From Cryptomeria japonica (lineage: Eukaryota; Streptophyta; Pinopsida; Cupressales; Cupressaceae), in contig NC_081414.1 in NCBI RefSeq assembly GCF_030272615.1, positions 910,043,009 through 910,107,008 of the forward strand: a stretch of DNA of 64,000 nucleotides, written 5' to 3'. Position numbers and translations under genes: made by a program. Each line of letters starts with the position of its first letter. Position 1 is the first letter of the stretch. The notes beneath the pieces were generated by a model, which saw only the letters and a program-made list of their open reading frames with translations, ran no database searches and had not been told where the DNA came from. Below, in pieces: positions 35,301 through 47,010 of the stretch.

Positions 35301-35469
35301 GACACTTAGTGAAGAATTTGACATCCTCAACTAGTAAAACCCTATCCAAAATGAGTGAAAATGCAGTTTTATCATCTGGTTCAGATGCTACTTTGGGAGT
35401 TAGAGAGTATTTCAATGAGGGCTTTTCAATGTTCTCAACAACATAAGGCTTCTGGATCTTAGGTGCCAT
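32343..35469 (-). pseudogene. Element C ORF2, second copy of the unknown long protein
   Basis: This is homologous to B ORF2 from MAPKIQ (35469) to the terminal YKSIFD (32343). From 34817 to the end the frame is continuous apart from stops, and the linker TSQATMEQTSQAPSSTKN is better preserved than in B. Relative to B about 230 bp is deleted near 34978, which shifts the frame. Two stop codons fall at the same sites as in B (35158-35160 and 34623-34625), while others are private (for example TGA near 34880 where B has CGA). B can be used to place the missing segment. Function unknown. Confidence 0.78.
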
Positions 35470-35783
35470 TGCAAATTTTCGATAATCACTTAACAAAAGA
35501 TCCTTAGGGTTTGAAGACTTTTTAAACGGAAAACGCTTTCCACTTAGTAAATGTAAAACAGATATTCACAACTGATATGATCGGTAAACTAGCTTGACAA
35601 TGAGTTGTCATTGATGTAAATACCTTGAATTTCGCTTTGCTCTACTTTCTTGAAAACGTGGTAAGTGTAAAATGACCGCGCAAAAGCTTTAAGTACACAA
35701 TTTTAACTTATCGGGCTCTATGCAATTAGGTAAGAAAACATTAAATGCGCTCAATACCACTTCCTTTTTATGCTTTTACTGAG
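35470..35783 (-). other. Element C spacer before the E insertion
   Basis: This corresponds to B's gag-ORF2 spacer. The sequence just before E's LTR is CTGAG (35779-35783). C resumes at 51782 with TCGAG, giving a degraded 5-bp target duplication. Confidence 0.6.
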
Positions 35784-36493
35784 TGTTGGTAAACAGATTT
35801 GTCTTTCTTATCTAATTAGACTATAGCAGTGTGAAACATAAGAAAGCAGACAAAATCTTCTACCAATCAGTTGGAAAATCATTTAATTGATTAACCTCTA
35901 AATTTAGGTACAACTCCTTGTAGAAAATATTCATTCGGCTCCAAATTACATACAATCAATGGAATGCTTTTCACCAGAAAGAACTTAAAGGCAATTACAT
36001 ACATCAGTCAACACAAAATGAATGCAAGTACTGATTCATATATAATCTTTTATATAAAGCCGACAGACTTCATACGATCACTAAAACAAAATGAAAAAGC
36101 CTTGAGAGATAAACTTAGCCAATAGTTTTCTGCACATATAGAAAGTATAACAACCCCTTACTCAAAATAGACGTACACATCAATCAAATTTTGAATTCAA
36201 ACGCACAAATTTGAGACTAAAAATAGCTATTAAAAAGATTCACATTCACAGATGATCCTTAACTTCCTTCATACACAAAATGTATTTAGCTAGCTTTAAA
36301 GATAGTCTTTTCAAAAACTTAGTGAGCCATTACAAAGTTATTACATCAGTTACGTATAGGTCACCAAACCCAATAGTTTTTAACCAAAGTAAAATTAACT
36401 CCTAAGAGTTAATGAAAATCAACCCTAACTACAATAACCGAATTTTAAAGAAAATAACTAGGCCTGCTGGCAAACAACTGCCAGCAGTGCTAG

Positions 36494-39400
36494 TCATGCA
36501 GTCTTCTTTGCTTTGGTGTGATCACTCGGGTTAGTGTCTTGAACAAACACCATCACCGCCTTGGTCGCGCTCCACTCTCGGTGTACTTTTGAAAACTCCT
36601 GAATTACTGTCACATGTGGCAAACTGATATGAATAACCCTATGTTCCCAAAGCTCCTTCCTCCACTTCACCATTTGCACTTTATCTCTGTGAGAGTCTAG
36701 ACGATCGAGGCAAATGGTGAGCATTGATTCCACCTTAGAGATCCCTTTGAAATCTTCAATAGACAAAGATTTCTCCATCTTGATCTATCTAATGTGGTTG
36801 TTGAACTAGTTAATCCTCTCCGTGGTATCCTCCAAAGTTTCACCGTCTTCCTTAAGTAGTTAGACATCCCCACAGCGTAAGTCCTTTTGCATGGCCACTC
36901 TCAAGGCTATTAATTCTCCATGCAGGCTGGCTGACTCATTATAACCCTGCTCAATAATATGATTGTGCCACTCAATACTCTCCTTGCAAATGAACATGAC
37001 ATCTTCATTCAAACCTGACACTTGATTTTCAGCTAGAAAGTTCATTAGCCCATAACATTGAATATCTCGCATCTGCTTTGAAATCACAGCCCATTTAGAT
37101 TTCTCCTTCTGCCATGAGACCAAGTCAGAATCTAAGGATTTAGTAACCTCATTTGCATCCTTAAAGATCTAGACCAAGTCGGTTATGTAATTGGTTGCCT
37201 GGCACATGATTGTGGTGAGCCATTTTGAGAAGACTTCAGCGATCATCCTGTTCCGTTGAACCTCATCCAAGAATTTTTGATTGCTAGGGGACTTTGGACT
37301 AAAAGGACCTGAATGTTGGGATAATGGAAATGGGCTATTCTACAAAGCATGGATATATTGAGCCATTTGTTTTAAACTTTGTTTTAACTCAGCCTTGTCC
37401 CTCTCATCCTTCTAGGTATGGGAGATGATTCATTTGGTGGAAGTCTCCAAGTGCTTAACATCCACAACTCTGGTACCGATTCCCAAATCTATTCATTCAA
37501 TAGCATAATCTACCTTTGAAGCCATAGCAGCATCTTTGTTAGGCTTGGGTCTAGCAATATCCACAGTCCAATGCTTCGTATTTTCATCAAAGTCAATCAT
37601 TGCCTTTGTTTTTAACCTTTTGGGCTTTGTAGACCTTCCTAGACATTTACTTACGGCGTCCTCCATTGATAATGAAATTAGAACTACATTCCTTTTCCTG
37701 GTGATAGAATCATTTAGCCATTTTGGTGCTAGGGTTAGCTCTTTTGAAGGCATGGATGGAAGCCCTATTGTGGAGGGAGGTGTGGTATGATCAATGTGAG
37801 ACTGAATCTCAAGAGTTCCTGAGTCCTGAAAAATAGTGTCTATGTCAATTCAAAGCTTGTCTGCTTCAGAAATAGAGGATGTCATCTTGCTCGATGTTTT
37901 CTCTAGATCCAGATCAAGAATGAAGTGAGAAATCAACGATTTCAAACCCTTCTTAGATCTCGATCTAGTAACTCGACCAGGAACAGAAAGCTCAACCCCA
38001 ATATTAAGTTTCTCTTCCTTAATCCTTCCTTGTGCTTTTCTTGCATCAGAAATGGGAATGTTAGACACAACAGAAATTTTATTTGTGATACTCTTCTTCC
38101 CATTTTCACTTCTTGAGCTGGTGGCTCGTTCTGGGTGAAAATGGCGACTCCGAAGCCAATTTTCTGTTCTTCAGATTACACCCAAAGTGCGTGTCTGAAT
38201 ACTGTCACTCATCTTCTTGATCCAATCTATTTCTGGAAGAGGTTCATCATGAACCTGCTTCATAAACTTAGAGTTAAGTGTGTCCTCATTATCACCAGTG
38301 ACATCTAAGGTATCCATGGGTAACTTGATATCATGAATTTGCTTCAAAGTTAGTCTTGACCAACTCCTTCTCCATACTTCATACTCATCCCGACAACCCT
38401 CCCAATAATCTTCCAACTGAGGAACATGTTGATCAGGTACCACTTTCTTTACATACTAAGCAATAAAACCCCTACTGTCAAAGTTATCCCTCTTTATAAA
38501 AAACTTCAAATGGAACCTTTTGAATTCAAGTTCAAGATTCAATGCATCAGAAACTAATCTATAGCTAATGTCCTAAATCAATGGGAAAAATCACGCTTGT
38601 GTCGGAGTCCTCACCATAATCTTTGGCAACATAAGAAAGCTATCTAGATACTCCGATTAATATGCAAGAATCTGAGACGTACCTAGGAAGTCTAAAGGGT
38701 TCACCCTTAAATCCTCCAACTCTCAAATAAGTAAAATGGCTGAACTGTATGAAGAAACTGCCATATATGTTGACGAATTCAACTGCTTCCACGGACATTC
38801 TTCTATGCAAATTTCCCTGTAACTCAAAGGTCAACCTTCCAGCGAAAACATCATCCCAATCAAGATAATCATCAACATGCCCTTTCAAAGTTAAACTAGG
38901 ATGATAATCATAAATCCTCATGCCTTGAACCCATTTTACATGTGACAATCCCGACCACTCTCTAACATAGGCAAGCATGTATAGCAGATAGGATGACATA
39001 TAAAAATTGGACATTCCAATATAATTACTCAGACCCTCATGCAATCTCTCTGCAATAACAGTTCCACAATCAATGAACCGATTTCTATACAGTGTAACCT
39101 GGATGAAGAAATACATCCAGTCTTCCCAGTAAAAAGAGTGAGAGTTACCCTTCACCCTACTCAGCAGTATGACTAAATCTTGGATTGCTAGAATTAAATG
39201 TTCATGAGTTAAAGGTCTCGGAAGCCTCGAGCCCCCTTTTTGGAATTTTACAAGCCAATTCTGGGCAATCACTATTCTATAATATTGCTTCTTCTCAGAG
39301 AAGATTCCATAATATTTACCAATAGTCCAGTCTTCATAGGGTTCCCAGTGTGGAATGCCCATAGCTACCATTACCGTCTATTTGTCAATAGACAACAAGA

Positions 39401-39671
39401 CTGCACCATCATTTATCCTTATACACCTACTACCCTTGTCGTAATGATTCATGCATTCTAAAACTAACTCTGGGTAGGGAGCAGCAGTGGGGAAGGTGTC
39501 GACTTCTAATAATCTACTCTAAGCCACATCTTTCATCATGTCTATGGTTGAATTCTTTACTCTCTGTAGAAAAACTTCTAAATCTAGGTTAACCAGGGTT
39601 GTGTCACCCAACTTCGGTAAAGAGCTGACTAGGGAAGACAAGCTCACCAATTTGGGTAAAACATGCCTCAT
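36494..39671 (-). pseudogene. LTR-encoded long ORF of element E, left copy; function unknown
   Basis: About 1,060 codons on the element's sense strand lie entirely inside the LTR. The first part (39671 to about 38580) begins MRHVLPKLV and contains a hydrophobic, aromatic-rich globular region (GIPHWEPYEDWTIGKYYGIF, LTHEHLILAIQDLVILLSR, SFYWEDWMYFFIQ, MSSYLLYMLAYVREW). A one-base shift near 38575, shared by the right copy, leads to a second part down to 36494. That part has a basic linker (GRVTRSRSKKG), a Lys-rich region and a coiled-coil C-terminus. I find no gag, protease, RT, integrase or envelope-like membrane motif. It might relate to plant transposon-associated 'mobile domain' proteins, but I cannot show that. 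Several stops break it. Confidence 0.7.
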
Positions 39672-40245
39672 ATTTTGATTCGTGATTTTCTCCAAATCAA
39701 TTCCAGGGGAAAAAGTAATTTGAAAACAAAAACAAGCAGCTAAAGAATACCTAGATATTTTAAAACAAACTATAGCAATTTAGAAAATTGTTGAACATAC
39801 CTTCCTCTACTCTCTATAACCCTCTATCACTGCCTAATCTTCCCGCTCCGTGAACTCCTTCTCAAAATCTTCTCATGAAAATAATAATTCTGATGAGACA
39901 ACTACTCATTTTTAAGCAGAGAAAATATTACCCATCATTACTAAAGTTGCCTTCATTACTCCTTGTTCATGTGAAGTTACTTTGAAATGATTACGTTGAG
40001 GTACACCTTAACCATTAAGTCACTTCTCTTCTAACATAGCCGATCTTCACACATACATGCCATAAATGGCAGATTTCAAATCATTAGAAAAAGAATATTC
40101 CTTCCCTCAGCGGTCGTCTATCATGTTCTAAAAGTCTGGGCCAACACTACGTGGCAAGTCACACGTCTTCCAAAAAAAAACCTAAACATAAAACTCAGAG
40201 CCTTACGTAACCATCATAAAAAGACATTGACAAGATGAATGTTGA

Positions 40246-40416
40246 ACTTGAACTTTGAACCAAAAAAGGTTCAAGTTCAAGGTTCAAAGAATGCGAAATG
40301 CCAACAAGACTAACAAAGCTTAAAGTTGGGTGGATAAGTAAGACACTTGAAACAATGCCCATTGAACTTTGAACCTTGAACCAAAAAGGTTCAAGTTCAA
40401 GTTCAAGATTCAAGTT
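40246..40416. repeat. Palindromic TTGAAC/GTTCAA cluster in LTR of E
   Basis: Two clusters (about 40246-40290 and 40368-40416) contain GAACTTTGAACC, a short A run, then GGTTCAAGTTCAAGG, so each can fold into a hairpin with an A-rich loop. The same pair occurs in the other LTR near 51482-51530 and 51600-51650. On the element's strand they lie 130-300 bp inside the LTR start, in the U3-like region. A role in promoter binding or RNA folding is possible. Confidence 0.65.
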
Positions 40417-40546
40417 CAACGTAGTGACACCTAACAAGGACCGAATAACGAGAGCAAAATTTAAGCAAGTTCTTGACCGATGAACTAAACAAGCCCGACT
40501 TCTTATAGGGACGCATATGTAATGAAAATTGTATATGGGCCCAATA

Positions 40547-40731
40547 GTGGCTCTGCATGGGGACTGGGTGTCGTAAGATACCAAGCAATGAATCACAGAA
40601 TCTCTGGTTTCGTAGCATAACTGAGTAAGGATCAACCAATAACAAAAATAGACACACCTAAACTAGCATGACAAATAAATATGTACAAGCTAACAGAGGA
40701 TGCATGCTCATAGTTGATACAATTTTAAATC
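40547..40731 (-). other. Element E 3' UTR and LTR-proximal motif
   Basis: This is short non-coding sequence between the integrase end and the 3' LTR. Directly next to the LTR the + strand reads GTGGCTCTGCATGGGGAC, which matches GTGGCTTTGTATGGGGAT beside H's LTR edge at 13732. No clear polypurine tract is seen. Confidence 0.55.
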
Positions 40732-41788
40732 CTACCCATTATAAGATAGGGGAAGCTCAAAACCATCCTGATAAGAAAGTTTGAAAGAATTGGGCCCTTT
40801 TACCTTGTAAATTACATAAGGTCCCTTCCACAGCAACTCAAATTTTCCATGAGCACCTTTCGGTTCTCTTCTTTTATCCCATAATAACACTAGATCCCCT
40901 TTCATAAACTTCGTGGGCCTTGCCTTCTGATCAAAATTCTTTTTAACCCTCATTTGATGTTCTGTGATCCTGTCAACCAATTTTTCTCTTTCTTCTTCAA
41001 TTTTAGTTAAGTACATGATTTTTTTCAAGAGAGCTCTGGAAAAATGCATCTTCTATCACCGACTGCAGTCTAGAAGTCAATAGTTCTAAAAGAAGAGAGA
41101 TTTGTGCACCAATACTATAAACCAATTCAAATGGTGACATCCCTATGGCCCGTTTTGGTGAAGTTCGATCCGCCCACAGTGCTTCATACAACTTCTTATG
41201 CCAATCCCTAAAATTTTCACTGACCAACTTCCTCATAATGTTGATCAAGTTCTTGTTACTTGATTTCGCTTGACCGTTACCCTATGGATAATAATCAGAA
41301 GCGTGTGCTAGAGCAATCCCGTGATCATAGCAAAATAAGCTCAGTTCTAATGAAGAAAAATTTGATGCATTATTTGTGACTATTTTCTGAGGAACTCCAA
41401 ACCTGACAAGAATATTCTCTTTAAGGAATGTACACACAATTTCTGAGGTAGTTTTTTTTATAGGGATAGCTTCCACCCATTTAGTGAAATAATCCATCAT
41501 CGTTAATATGTGAGTGTACCCCGCACTAGAACTAGGATTCAAAGGGCCAATAAAATCTAGTCCCCACTGCTTAAATGGTTCTTCAATCACCACAGGTCTT
41601 AAAGGCAAGGTGGCCAACTGGGGTTTGCCAGTAAATAACTTGCACTTCTCACATCTCGCCACCCAAGCGTATGCATCCCGAAACATCCCTAGCCAATAAT
41701 AACAATTTCTTAGGATTTTGTATGCGGTAACCGTAGAAGAAAAGTGACCCCCGCAGACTTCATTATGGAAGGTTTTCAGTAGAACTTC
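40732..41788 (-). pseudogene. Element E integrase (zinc-binding, catalytic and C-terminal domains)
   Basis: The minus strand gives the H2C2 zinc region (HNEVCGGHFS, then YYWLGMFRDAYAWVARCEKC), then the core QWGLDFIGP and MMDYFTKWVEAIP. The second catalytic region reads VTNNASNF where TDN is expected, and the third reads NGQAKSSNKN where QAESSNK is expected, so two of the three acidic residues are replaced. The C-terminal part (FMKGDLVLLWDKRREPKGAHG, FELLWKGPYVI) matches the Gypsy beta-barrel region. A frame change lies near 41049 and an in-frame stop follows YYP. The domain identification is firm and the copy is dead. Confidence 0.9.
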
Positions 41789-43498
41789 CTAGTGCGGCTT
41801 GTCCACAGATCGGAGGAAAGTGCCATCTAACCCCTTTTTATACAATATGTTATTTGAGATAACATACTTTGCAGCTTTCAACCTTAGATTCCATTTTTCT
41901 CTAGGAGAAAGATAGTTTGGACAATCCCCATATGTAAGATAATATTCCACGTTAGTGAACCAAGAATCTTGATGATCAACGAACAAAGTTAAAGGTAAAT
42001 TGTTGTCTTCTTTGGACTCATTTTCTACCATCAGTCTATAGAGGCCTTGTCCTCTGAGTAGTTTAGTGGGCTTAATATCTAAATTGAATTCTTGTATCTT
42101 GGAAACCCAAGATGCTCTATTATTAATACCAACATCTTGTTGAGTTAAAACAACCTTTACTGTAGAATTGGGAACAAAAACAATCTCATGCGAGTGAAGT
42201 ATATAATACCTGAACTATTTTACGGCTTTAACCACCACAAAATCTTGCTTCTCTATCAGTGAATACTTCAACTCATTCTTCTTTAGGGGAACACTCATAA
42301 ATGAAATCGGCACTTCGTCATTATCTTCCCCTTTTTGAACCAAAATCCTAGACATTGTATGATCTGATGCATAGCAATAAATAATAAAATCTTTGTTAAA
42401 GTCTAGATTTACTAGGGTTGGTGCATGTGCAATTGCCTTCTTAATCTCTTCAAAATCTTTTCTACCAGCTTCATTCCACTTAAAAGCTACCTCCTCACTC
42501 ATCATATTCACAATGAACTTGGTAGTTTCAGCAAAATCAGGAATAAAATGTCTTAAGAAGTTCATCAGTCCAAAGAAAGACCTCACTCCATTCCTATTTG
42601 AGGGAAGACTAAGCTTTTGTATCACCTTTACTCTCTGTGGATCAACCTTTACTCCTTCATGTGAGACAATGTGTCCCAAAAGTTTCCCCTCTATGACACC
42701 AAAGATAGACTTTTTAGGATTTAGGGATACTCCATGCTCTCTGCATCTCATTAGAACCTTCCTTAAGTCCCGCACATGATGTTTCCTTTTTCTGGAGAAT
42801 ATAGTTAAATCATCTAAATACACCACAATAATCTTATCCCTCAAATGTCCAAAGGAAAGATCCACCGCTCTTTGAAAAGTAGCTCCTGCGTTAATCAACC
42901 CAAAAGGCATCCTGTTATAAGCGAAGGTGCCCCACAGAGTTAAAAAGGTTGTCTTGTGTTGATCCTGCTCCACGACACTTATCTAATTATACCAAGAGAA
43001 AATGTCCAACATGGACATCATCTCCAACCTGGAAACAGTTTGTAAAATATGATCCATCGCAGGCAGGGGATAGTTATCCTTCAAACTCGCTTGATTTAAG
43101 TTTCTAAAATCAACACAGATTTGAATCTCGCCATTTTTCTTCCCAACGGGAACTATGTTTGCAACCCAGGTAGAATGATGTACAGGATAAATAATTCAGG
43201 CCTTCAACATTTTGTCAACTTCATGAAAAATTGCTTCTGCTACCTTAGGATTAAAGTTCCTCAACTTCTGCCGGAATGGATTAACTCTTGGCTTCAAAGG
43301 AATTTGATGCTGAAACTTACCATCCCTAAAGTTCTTCAAATCATCATAACTCCATGCAAATACATCTTTAAACTCTACTAGTAAATCAATGAACCTCTTT
43401 CTTTCCACTTTGGAATAGCATTTACCCAAATTAACAAATTTAGGATCCTGATTGGTACCAATGTTAATTTGCTCGTACTCTCTAGAGCTCTGAATCAT
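41789..43498 (-). pseudogene. Element E reverse transcriptase and RNase H
   Basis: RT begins near 43400 with FAWSYDDLKNFRDGKFQHQI, and the fingers and palm follow. The block from 42973 contains KTTFLTLWGTFAYNRMPFG, NAGATFQRAVD and the intact active site IVVYLDDLTIF. The thumb has GKLLGHIVSHEGVKVDPQR, then FFGLMNFLRHFIPDFAE. RNase H follows with FNKDFIIYCYASDHTMSRIL and continues to a QEFNLDIKPTKLLRGQG region near 42060. The frame matches gag and integrase. Stops (for example TAG for Gln near 42212) interrupt it. YLDD and domain order assign it to Ty3/Gypsy. Confidence 0.92.
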
Positions 43499-44307
43499 AG
43501 GAGCGTCCTTATCTCTTCGCTTAACATACCCATCTTTCCTATCAAAGAGACATTCAAGAGAAACTAAACCCTTTGGAATTTTATTTTCCTTTAACTACAA
43601 CATCCCATCATGTGCTTCCTCTTGTGTATCGGGAGAAAACTCTTTACAACTCTCCGTCGACCCTTCATAAAACAAGGATGTAAAAATGTCAACACATTGC
43701 AAAATATTTTGAATCTGTTTATCATTTTTGAACACTTGCTAGGATTCAAAATTATTTGGCACACTAGGTCTATAAACTAGTTCAACCCTGTAAGTATCAG
43801 TTGTGAAATCCAGGTGTGGAACCCGCAAGGCTGGAGATACTGCCAAAGAATCTTCCTTTGAATTAAATTCCCTTGGAATGGCTTCAATTGAAAAAGAATC
43901 AAAAGGCTTCAATCTCATCCCAAACGCGATTTCTATAATGCCTCAATCTTTCATTTTTGACCGCAAATAAGCCCCTCACCTGCTTAACAATAAGTTCCAC
44001 ATCACCTTTCACTTTCAGCATTTTGATTTGCAACCTCTTCACTTCAGCTAGACCTAATAGCAAGGCCTCATACTCAACCGTATTATTTGTGTTTTGGAAC
44101 TCTAACTTAAAAGCATAAGGGATGCTTTCTCTGTGAGGAGATATCAAAATGACCCCAACATCTGATCCTGAAGATGAACAACTCCCATCAAACTCCATGA
44201 GCCAGAGTTCATTTAGCCTACCAGCATCAAATAACGTATTCTCATCTTGAGGGTTAGTCGTTATCATGTAATTGCCAAAGCCACAATCTTGATACAAAAT
44301 TTGAGCT
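43499..44307 (-). pseudogene. Element E second RNase H (Tat-type), between protease and RT
   Basis: The minus strand from about 44215 encodes MEFDGSCSSSGSDVGVILIS, NNTVEYEALLLGLAEVKRLQ and VKGDVELIVKQVRG. The acidic residues of FDG, EYEA and GD form a complete RNase H active-site set. The C-terminal part includes NSKEDSLAVSPALRVP. A linker with IPKGLVSLECLFDRKD leads to RT and resembles H's linker. The domain lies upstream of RT in both elements, in addition to the normal Gypsy RNase H after RT. The N-terminal third is duplicated (see 44081-44534). Confidence 0.85.
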
Positions 44308-44534
44308 TATTATTTGTGTTTTGGAACTCTAACTTAAAAGCATAAGGGATTCTTTCTCTATGAGGAGATATCAAAACGACCCCAGCACCTGATCCTGAAG
44401 ATGAACAACTCCCATCAAATTCCATGAGCCAGAGTTCATTTAGCCTACTAGCATCAAATAATGTATTCTCATCTTGAGGGTCAGTTGTTATCATGTAATT
44501 GCCAAAGCCACAATCTTGATACAAAATTTGAGCT
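44081..44534. repeat. 227-bp tandem duplication in the second RNase H of E
   Basis: 44081-44307 and 44308-44534 are near-identical direct copies starting TATTATTTGTGTTTTGGAAC and ending AAATTTGAGCT. Because 227 is not a multiple of three, the duplication shifts the pol frame. An extra T near 43899 then restores it. The two copies differ at a few bases, so the duplication is not brand new. Confidence 0.92.
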
Positions 44535-45660
44535 TTTGGACCATTAGAGGGAAAAATAGTGTAATTAGCTTTCATTTTAGGGTGCAAAAGAACTCTCTGT
44601 TTTCCAACTGAGATTATCGCTTGAGACCAGTCTATTTTAATCTCCCCTCCTATGTCTTTACAAAAAGTGTGACTCAACAACATGCCATAGCTAGCAGGAA
44701 TATCAGCCACTAAGATTGTTAACTTGATTCTCTTAGCAAGATGTGCCACTAAGGCAACCTGTGCATCTTTAATTTGTCCCAATAAAGGAACCTGCTTGGA
44801 GTCCATGGAGTAACACTTGCCAAAAGTCTTTGTTATGGTTAAACCTAAAGCCTTTGCTACAGTCAAAGGCATGATGTTATCAGATGCCCCCAAGTCAATT
44901 ATACAATTACTCAACTTGTGCCCATTGATATATAAGGACACATAGAAAGGTTCTGGTTTATTTTCAAAGTTGGGTTCAAGGGGATCATCTTGCAAAGGAA
45001 TAGACCTTGATGAGCTCTCAGGGGTTACTTGAGTAGGACTGACATTATCATATGCTAGTGAGTCAGTACTCATGGGTATCTCGGTTTCACTTGCTAAGGC
45101 ATGGGCATCATCCCCTTTAACAAACTCAACCACTCTATCTAATTCACTCGAGTTTAACTTCAAATACTCAGCCGGAGAAATCTGAACGCAAGATGTTTTG
45201 CAAAACTCAATGATATCAAAAGGACTAGTAGAAGAATTAGAACTTGAAGGTGCACCTCCCGAAACCACTTTTGAAAAACCTCCATAACGGGTCAAGATTT
45301 CTTTTCCCTTCTCAGAACTATGTACGGGTGTTGCAACATCTTGAGATCTCAAATTCTGTTGAGTTTGTGTAAGAATTGCGTATGAAGAATCTTCCAAGGA
45401 TACCAACATGTTTCCTCCCCTCTCTGAGTTGGAGACATATTCCATATAATGAATTTCAAAGTCGCCAGGTATTCCTTGGGAACCTACCTCATATGCTTCT
45501 AAGGTTGTTTCTCCTTTGTTAATCATTTGAGAAAAATGAACCATCTCCGAGCACGAAGATCCATCATGTTCATCAGTTAAATGAAACACACAAGAATTTG
45601 TCTTGAGTGGAGGCGCCTCAATAGCAAGTCTCTGTTGGACAGGGGGTAGTTGCAATTGTC
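44535..45660 (-). pseudogene. Element E gag C-terminus and aspartic protease
   Basis: The first part on the minus strand (from 45655) is a linker with CVFHLTDEHDGSSC, which may be the degenerate zinc-knuckle-like CxFH motif of Tat-type gags. After a Ser/Thr/Pro-rich linker, the protease starts near 44960 with FYVSLYINGHKLSNCIIDLG. DLGASDNIMP is the active-site region, with Leu in place of Thr or Ser. Then come ILVADIPASYGMLLS and the protease end. The frame is the same as upstream gag. The size and order fit Ty3/Gypsy. Confidence 0.82.
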
Positions 45661-45745
45661 TCCCTCCACTTCTTGTCTATTGATTAGGATATCTCCTAGG
45701 AACATCTTGATATGGCTGGGAGTAGGAAGTATTTTCTTTAGGAGT

Positions 45746-46720
45746 CTATCTCTTTAGGGCAATGACATCATTCATTAACCGTTGAATGACAGGATCTGAG
45801 GAAGTGGGAGGTTGTGCACTAAGTGTTTTCACTTCATGTTTCCATTTGCCCACAGTGATCAAATCATCTTCTAGTTCAACTGCAAGGGTTTTGGCAACAT
45901 TCAAATCAGCAACTCTTTGCCTATGAATCAAGAAACTTATTTCAGATGGCATTGAGTTAATAAAAAAACATTTGAGATTATCATCTGAAGGTTTCTGGTT
46001 GACCTGAATCTTGTGCAGAATTTTATCAAATCTAGCAACAAAGTCTCTCATAGATTTGAGGAGTTCCTTTTTCAACTGAGATAACTGAGCTAGAAGGGAG
46101 TGCTCATCTTCAACTACCTTGAATCTAGCTTCAAATCTTGTTTTCAAATCCTGCCAAGTCGCTATCACACTATTTGGCAAATGATAAAACCAATCTATCA
46201 CCACTCCTATCAATGTTTGAATAAACAATCTAATAGCCACATCTTCATGTTGAACCGCTATCACTCCACAGGCTACACTGAAAGTGTTCAAATTCTCATC
46301 CATGATGATCATCCCATCCCCGCTAAACTTAGGCTGATGATCTCTAGTAGCCTTTGGCAAGGGATTAAGGTTCAAGCCTAGGTTCAATGGGCCTACAGTT
46401 GCCCCCCAAGGGTTATTGGCCACTATTGGAAGTATAACATTAAGGGGAGTAGGGTTGAATGAAATGGGTATAGCAACACCGTGCAGGACCAATGCCTGAC
46501 AAACTAGAGACACAAGTGATGATGGAAAAGGAGATGAAGGTCTACTTCTTGCCTTTCGTTGGGGTGAGAAGGTAGATTGGAAACTTAGATTCTCCAATTC
46601 TTCAAAAATAGGATCAGAAACCCCCCCCCTCATCTGGGATCTAGTATATGGTCTAGTGTCCAGTGTGGAATAATCAAGGCAACAAACATTTGGGAGTCTA
46701 GAATGGATTATCAGGGACAC
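45746..46720 (-). pseudogene. Element E gag (capsid part)
   Basis: This 324-codon open frame is in phase with protease, RT and integrase. The middle contains the Gypsy capsid signature: VAIRLFIQTLIGVVIDWFYH, NSVIATWQDLKTRFEARF, then LAQLSQLKKELLKSMRDFVA and a C-terminal IHRQRVADLNVAKTLAVELE. The first Met at 46720 may not be the real start, because related sequence continues upstream on both sides of stops. It is the best preserved part of the gag-pol region. Confidence 0.85.
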
Positions 46721-47010
46721 GAATAAAGAAAACCCTAGGAACCACTATTCTTTCAATGACTAACAAAGGCTGATCCGATTGTCTTTCAATTTCGCTAAGA
46801 ACAGCACTGATTCTATCATATTCTGCTCAACTTCTTCTATGCCTCCAGGCTAGAGTATCTAACTCTGAGATAATGTTACCTTGCTCCTCTTGTACCCAGT
46901 TTAGATTTGGTGGCAGGAAAGGCAAGAACCCTTCAAGAGGCAATACCATTTATAGAAAACAGAGTACACTATAAAGACGATCTAGTTTTACAATCAGTTA
47001 TTCTCTTCGC

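Larger units (their letters stand above)
35784..40546 (-). repeat. 3' LTR of element E (4.76 kb)
   Basis: On the + strand it runs from TGTTGGTAAAC to GGGCCCAATA and matches 47035-51781 throughout. Read on the coding strand the LTR starts TATTGGG rather than TGTTGGG in both copies. Inside are a long ORF on the element's sense strand (36494-39671) and inverted repeats around 40246-40416. The length is exceptional for a Gypsy LTR but within the range known for giant plant LTRs. Confidence 0.88.
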
